Shown here: one piece after another, positions 13,039 through 17,464 of the stretch
Numbering within the stretch: the stretch's first letter is position 1
How the letters are laid out: each line of letters opens with the position of its first letter
DNA from: an uncultured Oscillospiraceae bacterium
GTDB lineage: Bacteria > Bacillota_A > Clostridia > Oscillospirales > Oscillospiraceae
Length of the DNA: 17,464 bases
Reading direction: 5' to 3'
Assembly (NCBI GenBank): GCA_947631215.1
Contig: CANRKN010000037.1
Location: 1-17,464, forward strand
Notes under the pieces: generated by a model
What the model was told of the DNA's origin: nothing
What the model saw: only the letters and a program-made list of their open reading frames with translations
Database searches by the model: none
Program-made: the position numbers and the translations under genes

Positions 13039-13423
13039 ATCCCTTTTCCGCCATGAGGCGCTTTAGTATCTCCGCGTCCGCGGGGCAGAAGTCGTACTTC
13101 GGTATCTCCTCCGGCCGTATCCAGGCCATGGCGCTGTGCTCCAGGAGCTTTGGCTCGCCTTCGGCAATAGAGGCGTTGAAGAGCGTCAGCCGGACGGTGA
13201 GGTCCGGGTACTCATGGACCAGCTCCATGTATACATCCCCCACGGTGACCGTGATATCCAGCTCCTCCCGGCACTCCCGGACGAGGGCCTGGGCCTTCGT
13301 CTCCCCCGGCTCCACCTTTCCGCCCACGAACTCCCACTGGAGCCCCCGGGCCTTATGGGCCGGGCGCCGGCAGATGAAGAACCGGTCTTCCTTCCATATG
13401 AGCGCCGCCGCCACGTCTGTCAT
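13037..13423 (-). CDS. Nudix hydrolase (MutT/NudG-like NTP pyrophosphohydrolase)
   Basis: A 128-aa protein from the ATG at 13423. The Nudix box is intact except for one position: G35-x5-E41-x7-R49E50-C-R-E53E54-L-D56-I57, with Asp in place of the second Gly. The preceding W-EFVGG and KVEPGE are typical of (deoxy)nucleoside triphosphate pyrophosphohydrolases of the MutT/NudG type, which hydrolyse damaged or modified NTPs to NMP and PPi in the cytosol. The substrate cannot be read from sequence. The frame is open further upstream to a TTG at 13453, but the ATG at 13423 has GGAAGG seven bases upstream and begins the conserved VAAALI strand, so I prefer it. It lies 22 bp downstream of the exported 596-aa protein gene on the same strand, probably cotranscribed. 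Confidence 0.92.
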   Translation of the reverse strand: MTDVAAALIWKEDRFFICRRPAHKARGLQWEFVGGKVEPGETKAQALVRECREELDITVTVGDVYMELVHEYPDLTVRLTLFNASIAEGEPKLLEHSAMAWIRPEEIPKYDFCPADAEILKRLMAEKG

Positions 13424-13445
13424 GACCGCACCTTCCTTCCTGTGC

Positions 13446-15236
13446 TTATTCAAACAGGGCGTCCGGGCTCAGCTGGACCGTGGCGTCAAGGTCGGCCACA
13501 GAGCTGTTGCCGTGGTCCTTCCAGATATCCATGGGCATCTCCGGATCAGGGCAGCTGTACCCGCCCCGGGCCAGGTCGAAGTCCTCCCGGGAATAATACT
13601 CGCCGTCGATGATGTACTCGCCGTAGTCCTCCTCGCCCAAGGCGCCGTGGGCCTCCATACAGACGGCCTGGCCGAACGCGCCTGCCTGCTCGTTCACGGG
13701 CAGGTAGACGTAGTAATCATTGAACCGGTCGCCCTCCCATAAATTACACTCCATCACCATCCAGGTGACGCCGTCCTTCTCCGCCCAGCCGAGAGAGCCG
13801 CCGTTGCCGTCAACCTCCTGATAGAGCTGGTTCCGGCCCAGGAGCGCGGCGCCGCCGTTTTGGATGAGCCAAGCGTCGGCGCAGACATACCAGTTGTCAT
13901 AGCCGCCCGCATTTTCCCCTATCTCGTATACCGCCAGCAGCAGCCACGCGCCCCCGGCGGTACGGGTCACGCAGGCCAGGGGCTCCCGGCCGGAGGAGGA
14001 GCCGAAGCCCTCCTGGGCCTTGATGTCGTCCACGATTTGGGCGACGATATTGGGACCGGTGATCGTCTGGGCAGCCGGCCGGACAGCGGCGGGCGCCGGC
14101 GTATCGGCGGGCGCTGCCGCGGCACTGGGGACCGGCGCGGAGGATGTGCCGGGCACGGCCCCGTCGCCGTCCGCCCGCAGGGAGAACAGCACGTCGCTGA
14201 ACGCGTCGTTCACCGCGTCGGCGTACTCCGCCGTATAGGAGCAGTATACCTCCCACCAATAGCCGCCGGAGAGGAATATGGCGCTGCGAGTGGTGAATTG
14301 CTCATCGTACTGCTCATAGGCCACCTCCGCCATGTAGTAGCTGTACCGGCCCAGGTCGAAATGGGAGGACTGGGTGACGTAGTGCCCGCCGCGGTCGTCT
14401 ATGTACAGACTGACCGCACCCTTCAGAACGCGCTCCGGGTCATAGCCTGCGTCCCAGCCCGAATGGTAGATATGTATATTGGCCTCGCTGTATATGCCGT
14501 CCACCGGATAGATGTCGGCATCGTCGTCCACCCGCACGGCGTCCTTGACGAAGAACTGTACCGGCAGACCGTCCTCCTCCCGCTCATACAGGGTGTAGCC
14601 TTCCATCTGGCAGGGGCCGGTGACGGTAAAGGTCTCGATCATGTGCTGCAGCTGCTGGCCGTATAGGGTTGCGTTATCTGACTTCTCGTTGATGACCGCC
14701 GTCACGCAGTAGCAGCCGAAATCCCCCTGGCCGTCGAAAACGTAGAGGGCCCCAGAGCTGTCGCCGCCGTTCATGGTGAACGCGCACACAAAGCACCGCT
14801 TTCTCTGGACCTCGCCCCAGCCGGTGCCCAGCACCTCTATGTCCCCGGTGCCCAGCCAGTCGGTCAGCTGCTTTTGATCCGCCTCGATGAGGTCGGCAAA
14901 ATCCTGGGCGTCGTAGAGGAAATGGGCGTTGTCCGCGGTGGCGAAGGCATACTCGGCGTGGACCTGGAAATCCGTGGGGTCCTCAGCCGAGACCAGCATG
15001 GTGTTCTCATAGGGTTCCAGGACCTCATATTCCGCCGGCACCTCCATGGAGAACAGGACATGCCCGTTCTCATAGAGCACATAGCCCTCCGCCGCCTGGG
15101 CCGGGGCGGTGAGCTCGATGCCCTCCGGCAGAAAGACGCTCCGCTCGCCTGCATCCGCCGCGCCGGCGGTCAGAGCCATGGCGGTGAGCATCAGCGCCGC
15201 CAGCGCCATGGCTGTCAGTCTCTTACGCGTTTTCAT
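13446..15236 (-). CDS. Exported protein of unknown function with two tandem N-terminal modules
   Basis: A 596-aa protein with a clear signal peptide (MKTRKRLTAMALAALMLTAM..., cleavage near AGA-AD, residue 26). Two similar-sized modules follow, each opening with G-Y-x-LYE: about 51-215 (GYVLYENGHVLFSMEVPAEYEVLEPYE) and 218-350 (GYTLYEREEDGLPVQFFV). Both end with a segment in which D/QxMIETFTV or FSDVLFSL closes the domain, a layout reminiscent of DcrB/PsbP-like lipoprotein folds; this is resemblance only. An Ala/Pro-rich linker (355-388) leads to a Trp/Tyr-rich C-terminal domain (389-596) with several Cys. No enzyme motif, lipobox or anchor is seen. GGAGG lies seven bases before the ATG, and a promoter is at 15272-15300. 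The Nudix gene downstream shows no obvious functional link. Confidence 0.8.
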   Translation of the reverse strand: MKTRKRLTAMALAALMLTAMALTAGAADAGERSVFLPEGIELTAPAQAAEGYVLYENGHVLFSMEVPAEYEVLEPYENTMLVSAEDPTDFQVHAEYAFATADNAHFLYDAQDFADLIEADQKQLTDWLGTGDIEVLGTGWGEVQRKRCFVCAFTMNGGDSSGALYVFDGQGDFGCYCVTAVINEKSDNATLYGQQLQHMIETFTVTGPCQMEGYTLYEREEDGLPVQFFVKDAVRVDDDADIYPVDGIYSEANIHIYHSGWDAGYDPERVLKGAVSLYIDDRGGHYVTQSSHFDLGRYSYYMAEVAYEQYDEQFTTRSAIFLSGGYWWEVYCSYTAEYADAVNDAFSDVLFSLRADGDGAVPGTSSAPVPSAAAAPADTPAPAAVRPAAQTITGPNIVAQIVDDIKAQEGFGSSSGREPLACVTRTAGGAWLLLAVYEIGENAGGYDNWYVCADAWLIQNGGAALLGRNQLYQEVDGNGGSLGWAEKDGVTWMVMECNLWEGDRFNDYYVYLPVNEQAGAFGQAVCMEAHGALGEEDYGEYIIDGEYYSREDFDLARGGYSCPDPEMPMDIWKDHGNSSVADLDATVQLSPDALFE

Positions 15237-15271
15237 CCTCGGTCCTCCCCCATTTCATTGCTTTTGATTTA

Positions 15272-15300
15272 AGAATACCACAGACTTTTTATCGCCGCAA
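15272..15300 (-). promoter_or_regulatory. Promoter of the exported protein gene
   Basis: On the minus strand: -35 TTGCGG (15295-15300), a 17-bp spacer and -10 TATTCT (15272-15277), 36 bp before the ATG at 15236. Confidence 0.6.
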
Positions 15301-15321
15301 CAGATCGGACGGGACTTTGGC

Positions 15322-15346
15322 AAAAAGGCCGGGCAGACGCCCGGCC
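15322..15346 (-). terminator. Terminator of the GntR regulator gene
   Basis: On the minus strand, GGCCGGGC-GTCT-GCCCGGCC (15327-15346) is followed by five T (15322-15326). It starts 11 bp after the stop codon. Confidence 0.9.
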
Positions 15347-15357
15347 TCTCTTTGCAT

Positions 15358-16461
15358 TCACAGCGTTTTCACCGTCCGGCCCACGTGGATCTTCGGAGCC
15401 ATGACGTAGGAGTAGCCCTTGTCCTCGCAGTCCCGCCTATCGATCATCCATAAAAGCCGCTGGGCCACCAGCGCGCCCATCTCGAACCCCTGGTGGACGG
15501 AGCAGGTGACCCCCTCCGCCTCCCAGTCGTCCCCGGAATAGTCGAAGCAGACGATGGATATGTCCTCCGGCACCCGCCTGCCCATCCTGTCCAGGGCCTG
15601 GCGCACCAGCATGTAGATAAGATAGTTGCAGCAGATGACGGCGGTGCACCGGGGCAGGCCCTTCAAAAACCGCTCGATGGAGCGGATGAAGCTGTCGTCA
15701 TGGGCTTCGTTGGACACGCACCACTTGATGTAGTCGTCCTGAAACTCCACGCCGTGGCTTTTCAGCGCCGCGCACATGCCCTGGAACTTCTCGATGCTTT
15801 GGTAGTTGTCGTAGACGAAGATGCCGGCGATATGCCGGTGGCCGGCGGCGATGAGCAGTTCCATCAGCTCCCCGGCGCATTGGGTATCGTTCACGATCAC
15901 CCGGGGATAGCGCAGGTCCTTGTAGTAGTTGTTGTAAAACACCACGGGGATGCGCCGGCGGTAGAGGTCCTGGTAGCAGTCCAGGTTGGGGTTCAAAAGG
16001 CTCGCCTTCACCCCGTCCACGATGAAGCCGCTGAAGTTCTGATGGGCCACGGTCTGAAGGCACCGGCGCTCGTTGGCGAACTTGTTGTCCGTCAAAAATA
16101 CGCTCAGGTCCACTTCCCCGGCGGGCAGGACGCTGCGCACGCCGTCGATGAGCCGGGAATTGGCGTTCTGGTCCTGGCCCTGGAGGATGAGCCCGATGTG
16201 CCGGGGCGCACCGCCGGTATTGAGCTCCCGGCTCAGGGCCAGGTCCTTGTTGAAATAGGTGCCGCTGCCCTTGATCTTATAGACCACGCCCTCCCGGGCC
16301 AGGCGGTCGAAGGCGGCCCGCACCGTCTCCCGGCTCACGGAAAGGCGGCGGCTCACGGCGTTCTCCGAGGGGACCCGCTGGCTGCCGGAGAACTTGTTCT
16401 CGTCGATATAGGCCAGCAGCCAGCGGTAGACTCTGTCCGTTTTTGACTCTAAAATGGCCAC
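15358..16461 (-). CDS. GntR-type regulator with LacI-like sugar-binding domain (AraR-like)
   Basis: A 367-aa protein. Residues 1-75 are a GntR winged helix (RVYRWLLAYIDEN..., RVPSENAVSRRLSVSRETVRAAFDRLAREGVVYKIKGSGTYF). From about 88 to 360 there is a periplasmic-binding/LacI-type effector domain: HIGLILQG, SGFIVDG, IPVVFYNNYYKDL, VIVNDTQCAGELMELLIAAGHRHIAGIF, CTAVICCNYLIYMLVRQALDRMGRRVPEDISIVCFD and a C-terminal APKIHVGRTV. This combination is that of AraR-family sugar-responsive repressors. The start is GTG, only four bases after the TGA of the sulfatase gene, with no independent ribosome site (GAGG is two bases away), so translation is probably coupled. It likely senses a carbohydrate released by, or imported with, the sulfatase pathway and controls that operon; this is inferred from linkage. 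Confidence 0.92.
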   Translation of the reverse strand: MAILESKTDRVYRWLLAYIDENKFSGSQRVPSENAVSRRLSVSRETVRAAFDRLAREGVVYKIKGSGTYFNKDLALSRELNTGGAPRHIGLILQGQDQNANSRLIDGVRSVLPAGEVDLSVFLTDNKFANERRCLQTVAHQNFSGFIVDGVKASLLNPNLDCYQDLYRRRIPVVFYNNYYKDLRYPRVIVNDTQCAGELMELLIAAGHRHIAGIFVYDNYQSIEKFQGMCAALKSHGVEFQDDYIKWCVSNEAHDDSFIRSIERFLKGLPRCTAVICCNYLIYMLVRQALDRMGRRVPEDISIVCFDYSGDDWEAEGVTCSVHQGFEMGALVAQRLLWMIDRRDCEDKGYSYVMAPKIHVGRTVKTL

Positions 16462-16465
16462 GCCC

Positions 16466-17464
16466 TCAGTCGGTGATGACCGGGCGCACGCCCTCGGCCC
16501 GCTCTATCCAGTCCAGCAGCTTCTGCCGCATCTCCGCCTTCACGGCGGCATAGGCCGGGTCGGCCACCACGTTATCAAGCTGCCAGGGGTCTTTCTTCAT
16601 GTCGTAGAGGAAGTCGTCGGCGTATACATCCGCCGCGGCGGCCTCGCCGCCGTTGACGCCGGGGGCGTACACGGCGTAGAGCCATTCCGGCGTGCGCACA
16701 CACCGGCCCACACGGCTTTCCGATATCTGGGCGAACACCTCGTTGGGCCGGGCGGGGTCTTTATGCTCCACCACGTCCAGGAGGTTTTCGCCTATCATCT
16801 TGTCTCCCACGTCCACCCCGGCGATGGCCAGGATGGTCTTGGGCAGGCTTTCGGTGCTCACCAGGTCCTCAATGGCGACGCCGCCCTTATAGGGCCCGCC
16901 GGCGATGACCAGAGGCACGTGCAGGCACCCGTCGTGGCAGGATCGCTTGTAATCGTCGTAGCCGTTCAGATGCTCGTCCCGGTTGCGGGTCATGAAGTGG
17001 CTGCCGTGGTCGGAGGCGAAGATGATGACGGTGTTGTCGTAAAGGCCCTCTTTCTTGAGCCGCTCGATGAGCCGGCCCAGGTTCTCGTCCAGGGCGGCGC
17101 ACTGGCCCAGGTAGTCGGGGTACTCCTCCGCCGCGTTGCCCTTTAAGACCTCCAAATCGTGGGGCAGGACGAAGTTGGCGAATCTCTCCTTGGACCCCTC
17201 CGGCCCCTCGTAGTGCCGGTGGTCGTTCTGGTGGTGGGGCTCGATCTGGGAGACGGTCATGAAGAAGGGCTTTTTCCTATCGTAGGTATCGAAGAACTGC
17301 AGGGCCAGATCGTTGATGCAGTCGGCCCGGTAGCCCTTGAACTCGATCTTGTTGTCGTTTTCGTCGAAGACGAAGCCGTCATAGCCGTGGGAGGTGAACT
17401 CCAGCACGTCGGCGGTGCGCCAGTAGCCGGTATAGCCGCCCCGCAGCTCCCTGGGGATGGCGGT
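16466..17464 (-). CDS. Sulfatase, C-terminal part (runs off the window)
   Basis: The reading frame stays open to the right edge, so this is a partial gene with 332 codons visible. It belongs to the type I formylglycine-dependent sulfatase (alkaline phosphatase superfamily) group. IIFASDHGSHFMTRNRDE has the metal-binding Asp-His pair; KKPFFMTVSQIEPHHQND and HVPLVIAGGPYKGG are also typical, as are GRLIERLKKEGLYDN and the C-terminal YDMKKDPWQLDNV. The visible first residues (TAIPRELRGGYTGYWRTADVLEF) already lie inside the catalytic domain, so GTG at 17407 is not a credible start. The CxPxR active-site motif, which is converted to formylglycine, must lie upstream outside the window. No signal peptide can be judged. 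It is followed 4 bp later by the AraR-like regulator, pointing to sulfated glycan use. Confidence 0.92.
   Translation of the reverse strand, partial: TAIPRELRGGYTGYWRTADVLEFTSHGYDGFVFDENDNKIEFKGYRADCINDLALQFFDTYDRKKPFFMTVSQIEPHHQNDHRHYEGPEGSKERFANFVLPHDLEVLKGNAAEEYPDYLGQCAALDENLGRLIERLKKEGLYDNTVIIFASDHGSHFMTRNRDEHLNGYDDYKRSCHDGCLHVPLVIAGGPYKGGVAIEDLVSTESLPKTILAIAGVDVGDKMIGENLLDVVEHKDPARPNEVFAQISESRVGRCVRTPEWLYAVYAPGVNGGEAAAADVYADDFLYDMKKDPWQLDNVVADPAYAAVKAEMRQKLLDWIERAEGVRPVITD

Noticed and set aside
17407..17407. GTG at 17407 as the sulfatase start
   Set aside because: The frame continues open to the window edge with typical sulfatase sequence (RELRGGYTGYWRTADV), so the true start is outside.

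Overview
The window reads as chromosomal DNA from a GC-rich Gram-positive anaerobe of the class Clostridia, most likely a gut Oscillospiraceae/Oscillospirales-type bacterium. The basis is strong AGGAGG-type ribosome binding sites before nearly every gene, high GC in third codon positions, a giant secreted protein with FIVAR, Ig-like and choline-binding-type cell-wall repeats, a gut-type sulfatase next to an AraR-like GntR regulator, and small XRE regulators of clostridial type. The genus is inference; no ribosomal RNA gene is present.

Layout. Positions 1-56 are the 3' end of a tRNA-Ser(CGA), followed by a terminator and two unusual nested hairpins (to about 240). Two small minus-strand genes follow: a 64-aa two-helix membrane protein (293-487) and an 80-aa Cys-rich peptide with a textbook double-glycine leader (558-800), together resembling a bacteriocin/RiPP precursor with an immunity-like partner. 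A strong terminator (977-1018) ends the dominant gene of the window, a minus-strand 1938-aa secreted modular surface protein (1028-6844). Its promoter (6901-6929) carries a G10 homopolymer exactly inside a 17-bp -35/-10 spacer, an architecture known from phase-variable surface-protein promoters in other bacteria.

A plus-strand block follows: a DUF1295 membrane enzyme (7094-7885); a MATE-type transporter fused to an RsbW-like ATPase domain (8078-9865), preceded by three 10-bp and two 22-bp tandem repeats; a YfcE phosphodiesterase; a flavin reductase family protein; a PPOx-family flavoprotein whose promoter carries a perfect 18-bp palindrome on the predicted start point; and a SWIM zinc-finger protein. 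A 50-aa minus-strand ORF (12545-12697) and an XRE regulator (12780-12995) are divergently arranged around a 44-bp inverted repeat made of two GAAC-N5-GTTC operators.

The rest is on the minus strand: an exported 596-aa protein of unknown function with a downstream Nudix hydrolase (its real start is probably 13423), then a GntR/LacI-type regulator coupled 4 nt downstream of a sulfatase that runs off the right edge.

The most interesting signals are the poly-G promoter of the giant adhesin, the double-glycine peptide plus two-TM neighbour, the MATE-ATPase fusion with its repeat-rich promoter, and the compound operator between the XRE gene and the 50-aa ORF. No CRISPR array, transposase, integrase or rRNA was seen.
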